From the NCBI GenBank assembly GCA_024500155.1, contig CM044873.1, positions 2,547,001 through 2,611,000 of the forward strand: 64,000 nucleotides of DNA, written 5' to 3'. A program made the translations under genes and the position numbers. This DNA is from Chenopodium formosanum. Lineage: Eukaryota > Streptophyta > Magnoliopsida > Caryophyllales > Amaranthaceae. The stretch's first letter is position 1, and every line of letters begins with the position of its first letter. This document shows, piece by piece, positions 38,701-50,096 of this stretch. A model generated the notes under the pieces. It saw nothing but the letters and a program-made list of their open reading frames with translations, was not told the origin of the DNA and did not search any database.

Positions 38701-39726
38701 CGAAGCGGGGTTGCAAGATTGTGAGAGGATCAATTTATGCTTTCATTTTATCTTAATACGGAGTATGTTGAAATAAACTGGTCAACATATAAATTTAAAT
38801 AAAAAATATCTATGCTTAAACAAAAAAATCTAGTGAATATTTATGATACATAATCACATACTTCGTAGGACATATATAGTATAGGTAGGACTTGAGGGGG
38901 GAGGAGAGAGGGGGGGGGGGGAATTGGTCCAATGCCCTCCAAGGGAAAAACCAATGAAAGTTTGGTTGAATAATTTTTTAATATAATTAAAAATTTATAT
39001 GATTCGATCCTTTTAATAGAATTGTTAAAATGTATAAGGTCCCTCTTCGAATGTATTAGCCACATAAATTTAGAAAATGACAACAAAAAATTATGAACCA
39101 CTATTTCTAATTCTAATTTATTGTAGTAGTTTTAAATAAAAATCGCTACAATAACCAGCATACATGTTTTTAAATAAATTCCGGACATCCACCATTACCG
39201 ACGAGAATGGCTGCCGCCCCCTTAAATGATAGCATATATTTGATTAGTGACCTTATATTAGAGACAGTAGTAATATGGCACTCCTATTGGCTATTACAAA
39301 CTTGATGATACACAACATAAAATCAATTATTCTCCATTAAAAATGGGATGTCACACAGAAGTACAGTGACTAAACCAAAGAGTCCAATGTCGAAAGAGCC
39401 CCAATAGTTAGGAAAGGGCCTAAAATCCACGTCAAATGCCAGTGAAAGGGACCCACCTTCTCGATTGATCGAACGTGATCAGCACCGCCCAAATTGGGTG
39501 GTGGATTGCCGTTGGATGAGGAAAAAACTTAAGTTGATCATCAAAGAAGGTTTGGGACCAATGGCGAAAGATCTTGTACTACTAAGACATCAACCCTCTT
39601 TTTGTGGTCCGTACTTCACATTATTCTGGAACACATAATTTTTTGATGGGCCCATTCAAATTTTGGAGGCCGACTCGATACAAATTGACGAGGTATCTTG
39701 TGTGTTTTTCATTTTATTTTATTGTG

Positions 39727-39763
<37 letters not shown>

Positions 39764-40726
39764 CAACTAACAAATAATAAAGAAGATATTTGAATTGAAT
39801 AGTTTATGAAAGAAGGAAATTAGGAACTTAACTGAACTTAACTGATTAGAGCTGAAATGAACTAAACTGAATTGAAATTAAGCTGAAAAGAATAGGCCCT
39901 TAGGATGTATTCTTATAAAATCAAAATCAACTAATCTACATGGTTCATTGAATTAACCATTATGACTTAAACACCTTAACAATATACTTATTGTATGGAT
40001 GTGTCTAAATACTGAACACAACCTTAGAACAACTCTTAAATATCCAACAAAAAATGTCATACGACATTAAAGGATCATTTTAGAATGAGAGATAGCTCAA
40101 GTGAATAAAGCTCCCTTTTCGATTTTAGGTAATATTAGGATAAATTCTCACCACTCGCCCTTGTCGTTCTTTAAACATAAAAAGAAAACAAAATGATATT
40201 TTCGGTATTATTATAAAATCTAATAGGATCATTTTCAGTATTGTATAAATCTTGTCATATTACTACTTGTATTAACTAGTGTGTTACTTATGATACAAGT
40301 AATCTTGTCATATAAGCTACAATCTGGTTCGGAAACTGCTAGTTCCTAATCAATTCAAGTTATGAGTTTGATTACCTACAATTTTTGGTCATCCCTAATC
40401 ATAATCATGATAGTATGATACACATGCAAAAATTAGGAAACAATATAATCATCATTTAGGTCTTTATCTAGCTGAGTAACACGCTAAAAAAGGGCCCTCT
40501 AATTAAAAGTGCAACCTAATTAGTGAAAATGAAAACAAAAAGTGAACAAGTTAAAAAATTAAGACCTCAAAGAATGTTAATGGCTCCTCTAATAAGCAAA
40601 CAGCTGGACAAGGGCAAAATAAAAGGTGCGGTGTCCCTACAAATCGTACCCAATTTTAAATAGTAAAGCCTCGTGACTTCAAAGTGGGCCTTCCCACTAG
40701 ATTGGCCCTCTTCACAATCCTTCCCC
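35787..40726. other. CMT3 leader/promoter and gene-poor spacer
   Basis: The first 450 bp should hold the CMT3 leader, leader intron and promoter. The rest is AT-rich, with a G-run (38893-38922), a T-run (39729-39763), and a fragment of the AACTGAACTTAACTGA MITE family at about 39815-39900 ending in AATAGGCCCTTA. An 8-bp inverted repeat, GCCCACT/AGTGGGC, lies near 38199-38219. No gene seen. Confidence 0.55.
39815..39900. mobile_element. Right-end fragment of the GGGCCTGTTC MITE family
   Basis: The stretch AGGAAATTAGGAACTTAACT, then GATTAGAGCTGAAATGAACT and a GAATAGGCCCT end, matches the right half of the element at 47150-47361. The left half is replaced by a poly-T tract. Confidence 0.5.
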
Positions 40727-40734
40727 TATAAAAT
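40727..40734 (+). promoter_or_regulatory. TATA box of the CYP707A-like gene
   Basis: TATAAAAT lies about 200 nt before the start codon in a CCCTATAAAATG context. It gives a leader of roughly 170 nt that ends in a GA repeat. Confidence 0.65.
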
Positions 40735-40882
40735 GCTATATATAATCCCAATTTATTTCCATTCTCAACATTATTAAAGTAACACATTTTACACATACAC
40801 GCCCAAATTTGCATAATCTCTCGTTCTTACCTTCCACTCTTTTGCTTGCGTGTGTGTGTGCGCGTGTGTGCGTGCGTCACCT

Positions 40883-40888
<6 letters not shown>

Positions 40889-40923
<35 letters not shown>
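40889..40923 (+). repeat. (GA)n tract just before the CYP707A-like start codon
   Basis: About 17 GA units end seven bases before the ATG at 40930 and follow a GT/GC-alternating run (40848-40877). Both are in the inferred 5' leader. GA/CT repeats near plant start sites are known binding sites for BPC/GAGA factors. Confidence 0.9.
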
Positions 40924-40926
<3 letters not shown>

Positions 40927-40929
40927 GTG

Positions 40930-43900
40930 ATGTTGTCCATCTTTGTTGGCGTTGTGATTCTAATAGTAGCAAGTTTTGTTATTGGATATAGTTTGTTGTT
41001 AATAAGAAAGTTTATTCAATGGAGACTATCCATCAAATATGGAGCAAAGCTTCCCCCAGGTTCTTTGGGCTGGCCATATATTGGTGAAACTCTTGAGCTT
41101 TTCTCACAAAGCCCACACAAGTTTTTCACCACAAGGCAAAAAAGGTTATTGTGAACTCTGATTATCCTCCATGAACATTCTATATCGGTTTGAGCTTTGT
41201 AATTGTGTACTCACTCGAGGGATTTGCAGCGTATGATATTGTTTGATTGGTTGAACATATAAATTGAAGTTTTAGTTACTTAAGAAATAAGAAATAGCAA
41301 TCGAACAATATTATTTAAATATTTAGACTTGTAATTATAAATGATTACTTTTTAGGATGGGGAAATAAAATTTAAAATATATAGTCGTATCAATCAACAA
41401 ATTTGTGTACTAATTTAATTCAATTCTCACATGGGTGTCTTGTTTTGATTATTTTTTTAGGTACGGGGACATTTTTAAGACCCACATACTAGGGTGCCCA
41501 TGCATCATGTTAGCAAGTCCGGAAGCCGTAAAGTTTGTTTTGATGACCAAAGCTAACTTGTTCAAGCCTACCTACCCTAAAAGCAAGGAAAAATTGATTG
41601 GTTCAATGGCAATTTTTTTTCAACAAGGCACGTACCATGCTCAAATTAGGAAATTGGTTCAAGCTTCTCTTTCATTAGATTCCATTAAACCTCGAATGTC
41701 CAAGATTGAAGCCATTGCCAAATCTACTTTGGATTCGTGGGCCGATGGTCGGGTAGTTCATGTCTTCCATGAATTAAAGAAGGTAAGACAATAATGTCCA
41801 ATTTACATGTATCTTTTTCTGGTTTCGAAAGTATTACACCTAAATTTACTTTATCACATTTTCATAGATAGTAGAAATTCATTTATTTTCTTATAAAGAG
41901 AAGTGTCTTTTTTTTTTTTTTTTTTTTTTTTTGACTTGGTGCAACTTTTACGTTCACGTTAACAATGTCCTGTTATAGTAATAGTAACTTCGTAATACTT
42001 AGGAGGTAACTTGTAACCTACTTCGTTTTTTTTTTTTTTTTTTTTTTTTTTGACTTTTTTTTGGTGAGTAATTAAAAATTATAATTTATTGTTCGCATGG
42101 TTATTAAATGTATATTCTAGATATGATAATGATTAATGAATGATGTGTTGTACGAATTTTGATTGGTGCGCAGTTCACTTTCGACGTAGCGGTGCTATCG
42201 ATTTTTGGTGAGCTGGATAATTACTATAACGAAGAATTAAAGGAAAATTACATCACGTTGGATAAGGGTTACAACTCTTTTCCTACAATGATCCCTGGTA
42301 CTTCTTACTTCAAATCTGTTAAGGTATGTTTCTTAATCTTACTTTAGGATCCTGTCGATAACGCCCATATATTGGTTCAAGTATCATTAAAGACATTTGA
42401 CTAAGAGATTAACTTACATTTCCGCCCTACAAGTGTTATTAGGTTTTTATCATTCAAATCTCTAAGTTGGACGAATAAAATTAAAAATTACATGTACGTT
42501 TGGAAATTCTGAACCTTTCGTGCAAAAAATGAATTTCGATCTATCCAAGATTCACACCTTCTTTTTACATATGCATCGGATATTCGTTTTCTAAAATTAC
42601 TCTTGTTAAAAAAAAATATAGGCAAGAAGGAGGCTGGGACAAATCATAAGAGAGATAATGAACGAGAGGAGAGAAAAGAGATTGGCAACAAAGGACCTTC
42701 TTGGATGTCTATTGAATTTCAACGAAGACAAAAAAACGTTAAGTGATGATCAAATCATCGACAATGTTATTGGTGTTCTGTTTGCTGCTCAAGATACAGC
42801 TGCTAGTATGATGACATGGATTTTGAAGTACATTACTGATTACCACAATTTACTTCAGGACATACAGGTGATTTACTAATTCTGTACTTTGCTGTTTTTT
42901 TTTTTTTTTTTTGTAATTATAAGATGCATCATGCTTGACATTTAATTAATTACAATGTAACAATGTTGTTTAAGTTTGCTTAACACAAATACTTTTTCAT
43001 TAAACGTTTCAGAGTGAGCAAATGGCAATATACAAAGCTAATGACAATGGAAAGCGACCATTGACATGGACACAAATTAAGGAGATGACAGTTACACATA
43101 AGGTACCATGCATGTCCAATATATACAAAATAACACGTTACATGTATGCTAAATTAACATGTTTTTGTTCTTTCAATAACATATGTTAGGCCGGTTCTCT
43201 TCAACTTAAATTAATAATATTCACTTATTATAATCACGTCGAAGAATTAAATAAATGTTTGACCTAATATTTTGAAATACAACTTTAGTTAACTGATTGG
43301 TGTATAAATTCAGGTTATGTTGGAGAGCTTAAGGATGGCCAGCATTATATCTTTTACATATCGAGAAGCAGTTGAAGATGTTGTTTATGATGGTAAATAA
43401 TGTGCTGCATGCTAGTTACGTTTTATTTTGATCATAGTTATTCAAGTCTTATAATAGCAGTATAAAAATTTTAAGAAGCTTAGTTTAGTTTAGTTTGAAA
43501 AGGGCTTGAGATGTGACACGCGATGCTCATACTACGTACTATGTATTTAGGAACATGCCTCCATCGTGATAAAAACAATAATCTTCGTGGAATCCTATAA
43601 GATCTAGAAGGAAAAAAAAAAAAGTTAGACTATCAAAACTCTGGAAACCAAATAAAATCAAACCGTATCTAAGCAATCTAGCTAGGTCGGATTTTTGTCC
43701 ATCCATGTAACCATGTTTCGTCATAGTAGCTAGACACCGTGTGTTAAATTTCAAACTAGTTAGTCGGCGAGCTTCAACATTACTACTACGTATGATGGAA
43801 TGAATTAGAAATTAAGACATAAAGTCAAATGCTACAATTTGATGCAGACATATTGTTAGTAAAAAGAAAGAAAGAAAGAAACACATTCCATTTAAATCAG

Positions 43901-46276
43901 TTAATCAGACACTAATCAAGTCATTTTCTGCTTTGTTTATGTCAACCTTGTAACAGCTAGAATGATATGGAAGATTCTTTTCATGATTCAATGCTATATA
44001 TATATATATGTAATTATGTACAGTAGTTTTCTACTTTTCTATACATTTCTGGAAGAAAAATATAACACCAAATTTGGTATTTACAAGAATTTGATAAATA
44101 GTTGATTTGAATAAATGCAGGGTACTTAATACCAAAAGGGTGGAAAGTATTACCATTATTTCGAAACATCCATCATAATCCGGCGTTTTTTCAAGATCCA
44201 GAAACGTTTGATGTTTCGAGATTTGAGGTATATATATTTCCGTATAGTATAAGAAAAATATTTGTTCTAATTAATAATAATTCAAGATCATACATGAATG
44301 CTTAATTAGATTGATACAATGCAATTAGTAGTACTCCCTCCGTCCCTAAATTACATTCCTCCTTTCTATTTTTGGTATTCTAAAATTACATTCCTCCTTT
44401 CTATTTTTGGTAAGTTTTTTTTAGTAAATCAACTCTCTTTTTCTGTTTTATATTTAATGCTTTCTCACTCATACTTACCTAATCTCACTCATAATCCTTG
44501 TGCCAAATTACAATGAATATGATTGGTTAAAACTTTTTAGTTAGGAGCATGTGATTGGTCCTTTTTTTTGCAAAGGATTGATGACTTGTCATGAGTAATA
44601 ACTAATCTATCTTTGTACTTCCCATTGCATTATCTAATTATTGTTATTTGTCTTATTCTTCCCTTCTTAATTCCCGTGTAAATTTTCAAAGAGGATTGTA
44701 ATTTTGGGACAGAGGGAGTAATGAATAATTAGTTGTTGGTGCCGTATGATTGCAGGCAGCTACAATGAATAATAAGCCCCACACATTTATGCCGTTTGGT
44801 TATGGCGCCCATGCATGTCCTGGAAATGAAGTCGCCAAGTTATTGATGTTCGTTTTTATCCACCATCTCGTCACCCAATTCAGGTATATATATATTATAT
44901 AGTATATACATGTCAATTAGATAATAAGGATATACAGTGCATGCATCCTAGATAAAATTGCATGTAGAAGAAAACTAGATTGTATATCTATCATCAATTA
45001 TAAACAAAATTATAAACTAGATCGTATATCATCAATTATAATATCATTATTACGTATTCATCATGTTAAAATCAAATTAAATTATTAGACTTAACAAAAC
45101 TATAAAGATAATAATTATACTCAATTCAAACGATAAATTCATACTAGTTAGACTAGACCAGATCTTACAAACATTTAAAACAACACATTGAATAAGGTGA
45201 ATAAATACCGATCAAAGTGATAAGAATCCGAGTAACTATTTACCAATCAAAACCACAAGGTTTTTTTTTTTTTTGGTTCATATAGTCATTTCTGCATATG
45301 AGATGGATGGTATTAGTAGAGTAGATATTATTACAAGGACATTTTGTGAAAAACTACCTGATAAAGAACTTTTTTTGTGAGAAACTACCTAATAAAAGAA
45401 ATGTTGTAAGAAACTATCTTATAAAAGGGTAAATGTTGTAAGAGACTACCTTTGGTTAAAAAGTCATCGTTAACTTTTATTTTCCGACATTGACCACATC
45501 ACGTGCCAATTAAGAAAAAAAAAAGAGGAAAAAGGTGAATTAAAAGTTACGTGATGTGGTCAACGCCGGAAAATAAAAGTCAATGGTGACTTTCCGACCA
45601 ATGGTAGTGTCTTACAACATTTACCCTTTTATAAGGTAGTTTCTTACAACATTTTTTTTATTAGGTAGTTTCTTACAAAAAAAGTGCATTATAAGGTAGT
45701 TTTTCACAAAATATCCTTATTACAATCAACATCAATACTTTTATAGTTTTATCTGCATGCATTTATTCTCATGTGAAGGCAGCAATTCCACAATATACAA
45801 GCTTGATGAATATAATAATCACATCCCTACTTTATGATTTTATGAGGTCGTATTTTCTTGTTGCATGGATGCATGCGTTTGGAGGTAGACAAAAACAAAA
45901 AAAAAAGTTGCATTTTTAAATTTGTGATGAAAAAAACATGATAGTAACCTCATTTTTATCTGTTTTTTTGACTCAATGTTTTTATTGGTTTAATGTGTGG
46001 TGAATAAATAACAGAACTAACTGATCACATAATTAGCTTAGCAAATTGCCAAATTGCGCAAACATGCATACACCAATTTGTACTATTTAGACAAATGAAA
46101 GTGATATAAAGTTTGTAATTTATTCAAATGACATAATTTTTTTTCTAATTTCTTTTTTTGGCAGGTGGGAAGTGGTGGGACCCCAGGGTGGTGTTGAATA
46201 TGGCCCATTTCCAATACCAGAACAAGGACTCCCAACTAAGTTCTGGAAATTATCGCGATCAAACTCAACACAATAG
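40930..46276 (+). CDS. Cytochrome P450, CYP707A-like (abscisic acid 8'-hydroxylase), nine exons, 482 aa
   Basis: Seen, exons: 40930-41144, 41461-41782, 42174-42323, 42622-42867, 43013-43102, 43314-43392, 44121-44227, 44756-44883, 46165-46276; total 1449 nt. An N-terminal membrane anchor (about 2-28) is followed by the Pro-rich hinge KLPPGSLGWPYIGETL. CYP707A signatures: YGDIFKTHILGCPCIMLASP, I-helix AAQDT (284-288), K-helix ExxR (E345-R348), GYLIPKGWKVLPLFRNIHH, and haem loop FGYGAHACPG with Cys424 as ligand. Known: CYP707A enzymes on the ER hydroxylate ABA at C8', the committed step to phaseic acid, controlling dormancy and stomatal recovery. Odd: AAQDT replaces the usual AARDT, FGYGAHA replaces FGNGTHS, and the C-helix region is diverged (KLVQASLSLDSI), so activity is not certain. 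MITEs lie in introns 7 and 8. Confidence 0.87.
44334..44718. mobile_element. Stowaway-like MITE in intron 7 of the CYP707A-like gene
   Basis: Ends CTCCCTCCGTCCCTAAATTA and TGTAATTTTGGGACAGAGGG (plus AG) are inverted repeats bounded by TA dinucleotides, the Stowaway signature. 385 bp, non-coding. An ATTACATTCCTCCTTTCTAT block is repeated just inside the left end. Confidence 0.9.
45337..45716. mobile_element. Mutator-type MITE with long inverted repeats in intron 8 of the CYP707A-like gene
   Basis: Left end GGACATTTTGTGAAAAACTA, right complement GGATATTTTGTGAAAAACTA. The arms continue as an inverted repeat of about 170 bp each around an A-rich centre. The 9-bp duplication TTATTACAA is present at 45328-45336 and 45717-45725, as for Mutator-like elements. 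380 bp, non-coding; transcribed RNA from it would fold into a long hairpin. Confidence 0.9.
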
Positions 46277-47149
46277 CACACATGCATAGCATTATTAGTA
46301 AAGAAAATGGTCCTAGATAGCAATATCAAATTAGCAATAGCATAGCAATATAGCATAGTGTATGTTACAATAATGCTAGCTGACTTGGCAGTGCCAAGTA
46401 AGCTAGCTGATTAGTTAAGCTCTTTAGTCTTTAGTAATACGAGTATGAGTTTAATTTGGCTCGATTAAAATGAGTCAACTTTAGTAGTCCGTAAAATAGT
46501 TTGATTGATTTTTTGCCTTTAAATAATTTTTTAAATTTATTTTTTTGCAATTGTAATAATAAATAATGCAAAACATCTCAAAGAGGTGGATAGTTTTTTT
46601 TATGGAGTAGGAGTATTTAATTTGGTCTCGGCCTTAATTTATTTAATTTTACCAAAGCATGTTGTTAATTATAATGTACATGTACTATAAATATGAATAT
46701 AGCATTATTATTGATTGAGAGCCAATTATCTCTTTCAAACTTTCTTTAGTTACCGGTAAATTAAATATCCTTCTTGGTTATTGGTGCAATAAAGTGTGGA
46801 GTAGCTATCATCAATATAAACACACACTACTTTTTCACTTGCAAACCGATATAATGCTTGTATTTAATTAGTTACTCCGGTACATTTACAGAATTAACAA
46901 CTAATTGCTAAATTACAAACAAGATTTAGTTGCTTGGCTTGAACTATTATTATCAAGTATGTTTAATAATTTATGTGACGCAAGCATGCAACCAATTAAT
47001 ACTTTTTTCACCAATTATAGACTTGTATGATCTCTAATTCCTCAGTTCAAAATTTCAACATTTCGTATATATTTAGACAATGTGAGGCCGCCAACGTGTT
47101 GTTTAACAATGATTAAATTAATTATTTGTTATAAATATTCTTACGTGTA

Positions 47150-47361
47150 GGGCCTGTTCACATTTACTGAACTGAGCAGAACTGAACTGATTGGAGCTGA
47201 AATGAACTGAACTAAACTGAATTGAGCTGAAATGAATATTTTATGTGAGAGGGAAATTAAGAGCTGAACTGAACTGAACTGATTGGAGCTGAACTGAACT
47301 GAACTGATTGGAGCTGAACTGAACTGAATTGAATTAAAATTAAGTAAATGTGAACAGGCTC
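47150..47361. mobile_element. PIF/Harbinger-like MITE, best copy of the AACTGAACTGA family
   Basis: Terminal inverted repeats GGGCCTGTTCACATTTACT and, on the complement of the right end, GAGCCTGTTCACATTTACT. It is flanked by GTA on both sides (3-bp duplication). The inside is largely (A)ACTGA-type words: GAACTGAACTGATTGGAGCT repeated several times around GAATATTTTATGTGAGAGGG. 212 bp, non-coding. Confidence 0.75.
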
Positions 47362-48230
47362 GTAGTGATTAAGAGTTTTTAAGACGATACGATGAGATCA
47401 AGGAAATAAAGTGATAAGATGGTTTTGAACATGCATAATAACGTGAAAGTCGTATATTATTCATCTAACATTTGACTTATTCGATCTTTCCAAATTGAAG
47501 ATGTGAAGTAAAGGAAACAAAATTGATGCTACATGATTTAATATTTTAATTACCTATGTATTATGCATGCATATTTAGCCGACCATTATTATGTGCTAGA
47601 TTGTAATGTTTTGAGATTAGACATTAACATTCACAATTCACGGTCAGAAGTTTGCATCCATCCAAAAGAAGGAAAAATTAACTAATGGAACTATTTGTCT
47701 CTTTTGCCGAAGTTTTTGTCCAACTTAAAAACATGTCATTAGTCAAAATCCAAAGAATTGAATCAACGGTCAAATTTTGATAAAAAACGTTTGTAATTAG
47801 AGTGAGGTAACTGACATAAGGTGAGAATGGCTTAATACTTGTATAGTATACAGTAAGATGTAACTATATTGTACTCCGCATGCCAATCGGAAATTTGTAC
47901 ACGTGCAATTGTTACACCACTCCATAGATTGAAATAGTGCCAATACACATAACACGCCTATGAAGATGATTTATACAACTATACAAGTACAACATAACAA
48001 CATTAATGAGCATTGTGAATTAATTGAATTGTACTCCCTTTGTATATTATTATTCCGTTATTTGCTAAACTCTCCTTTTGTGGCATACTCGTATTTTACT
48101 ACTTGTTTTTTTTAAGAAATTTTTTACAATATTTTACTAATTTCTTCTTTTTAGTAGTGGACCCTCAACTGGAATATTATATTTTAATATTTTCATAGTT
48201 TATTTTATGTCAACTATCATATTTCATATC

Positions 48231-48545
48231 CTCCCGTTTCATAATGTTAGTCTTATATGGAATCAATCACATAAAATAAAAAAAGAAATATATTTGGAAT
48301 CTAACATTAAAGTACAATATAATTCATAAATAATTTACCTTATTTAACATTTTAAATTTTTTATTAGGAAATCACAAGTCATAATTGCATAATTTAAGGT
48401 AAAGATTTCCTTATTTGGAGTCATGTCATCAATCCACAACTTATTAATTCTAAAATAAAAAATTTATAAATGAAATATATTCAATATGGGTATATCTTTT
48501 TGAAACACCCAAAATAATACCATATACATTATGAAACGGAGGGAG
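48231..48545. mobile_element. Stowaway-like MITE
   Basis: Left end CTCCCGTTTCATAATGTTAG and right end CATTATGAAACGGAGGGAG are inverted repeats. About 315 bp of AT-rich, non-coding DNA lies between. The TA flanks are not clean. Confidence 0.65.
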
Positions 48546-49317
48546 CACTTTATTTTTCCATCAACTTCACTTTATTCATATTTTATTACTTTATACTATT
48601 TCTCCTAAAATTTAGTGTATGTAGAAATGTAACAAGTAATAAAATATGGTACTGTATTATTTTAAAGGAATGAAGTATTAATAATATATAATTCGCCTAC
48701 TTATTCGTGCATTTGGCGCATGCAAGGCCACGTAATATGGTCACAATTCGGAAGTATCTAGTAATATAGCTAGATTGGTCAACAGAAAGTAGTGTACTAG
48801 ACTATTGACATATTCCATATGAAAATTTGACAACAAAACAATAAGGTTGTCAATCGTCATCTAATCTCCAATGAAGGGATCAACTGTGGTCTTAAAAGAA
48901 GAACGAAGCTTGTTGAAATTGGAGACCATTATTGTAAGGAAGTTGACATTTTGATTACATTCTTCTTTTGATTTCATAATAGTGACAAATTCACACTGTT
49001 TTGCACTTCAATTTCTATTTAAAAAATAAATTGGGGTCTAATTGTCTATAAGTCAAATTGTAAGATAAAAAGGTGATCATCACGAAATTAAAATCTACAT
49101 TATATTTTTCCATATAATATATTACATCAAATTGGTTAAAGTTTTCTTATAATAGTGCAATAAAGTTAAAATGTCCCGGGTTTCAAAAAAAAAAAAAAAG
49201 TTAAAATGTCCCGATTGATAATTATGATCTATCTAATAATGAAAATAGTGTATAAACACATAGTAAGCTTACATATTTTTTAAGTTTCGTATGTGGTTGG
49301 CCACATCGTGTGATCGA

Positions 49318-49556
49318 GGTTACTTATTCAGGGGTTAATTGGCTGGTTAGGGGTTATTCAGTTAGGGTAATTTGGTCAGGGGTTACTCGGTCAGTTAGGG
49401 ATTACTTGGTCAGCAGTGACTTGATCAGGGGTTACTTGGTCAGTTAGGGTTTACTTGGTCATGGTTACTCGGTCAGTTAGGGTTTACTTGGTCAGGGGTT
49501 ACTCGGTCGATTAGGAATTACTCGGTCGGTTATGGGTTCCTCGATCAGAGTTTACT
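49318..49556. repeat. Minisatellite, about 35-bp higher-order unit
   Basis: Variants of GGGGTTACTCGGTCAGTTAG followed by GGTTTACTTGGTCA recur about seven times. Half units (GGTTACT-GGTCA) give an inner period of about 17 bp. It is G-rich on the plus strand and starts about 780 bp before the PPR gene. Confidence 0.85.
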
Positions 49557-50096
49557 TGTTTAGTGTTTTGGTGTGTGTCAGATAGCCATACGGAGAAAAA
49601 CGCTCTGTATATATTTTAGTGCATTATTGATTCTTACTAGCCAAAGCTACATGATCATACCGCCCCTAGCCCCCTAGTAAAATTTTTGCCCCTCCCACAA
49701 AATCAAATAGAAATAGCAATAATAATATCAAGTCTTTCAAATCTGGTCATTGAACTATGAGCACTTCAAATTCAAATATTGGACATTTCTCCCCAACATT
49801 TCAACAACAGGCTAAGGCCCAAAGAAATTCCTTTTTTGTTTTTTTTTTTTTTTTTGAAAGAAAGCCCAAAGTAATTCTAATTGAGTACCAATCAAGAAGA
49901 GCCACAACTGCTTAAGGATTAAAAAAGCTCAAGTAATTTGATCAACATTCAAGATTAAGCTTATAATCTGACATACCTACAACAAATCTATAATAAACTC
50001 TCGTTTAATTACGTCATTATCATTACTCGTATCTTATGGGAATCCCGAAAAATTAAGGGAGTAGCTCGAGTAAGAATGTAAGATAATGAAGTTGAC

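Larger units (their letters stand above)
46277..50096. other. Spacer between CYP707A-like and PPR genes
   Basis: Holds the CYP707A-like 3' UTR, a PIF-like MITE (47150-47361), a Stowaway-like element (48231-48545) with a second partial end near 48032 (TACTCCCTTTGTATATT), and a GGTTACTCGGTCAG minisatellite (49318-49556). No gene seen. Confidence 0.6.
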
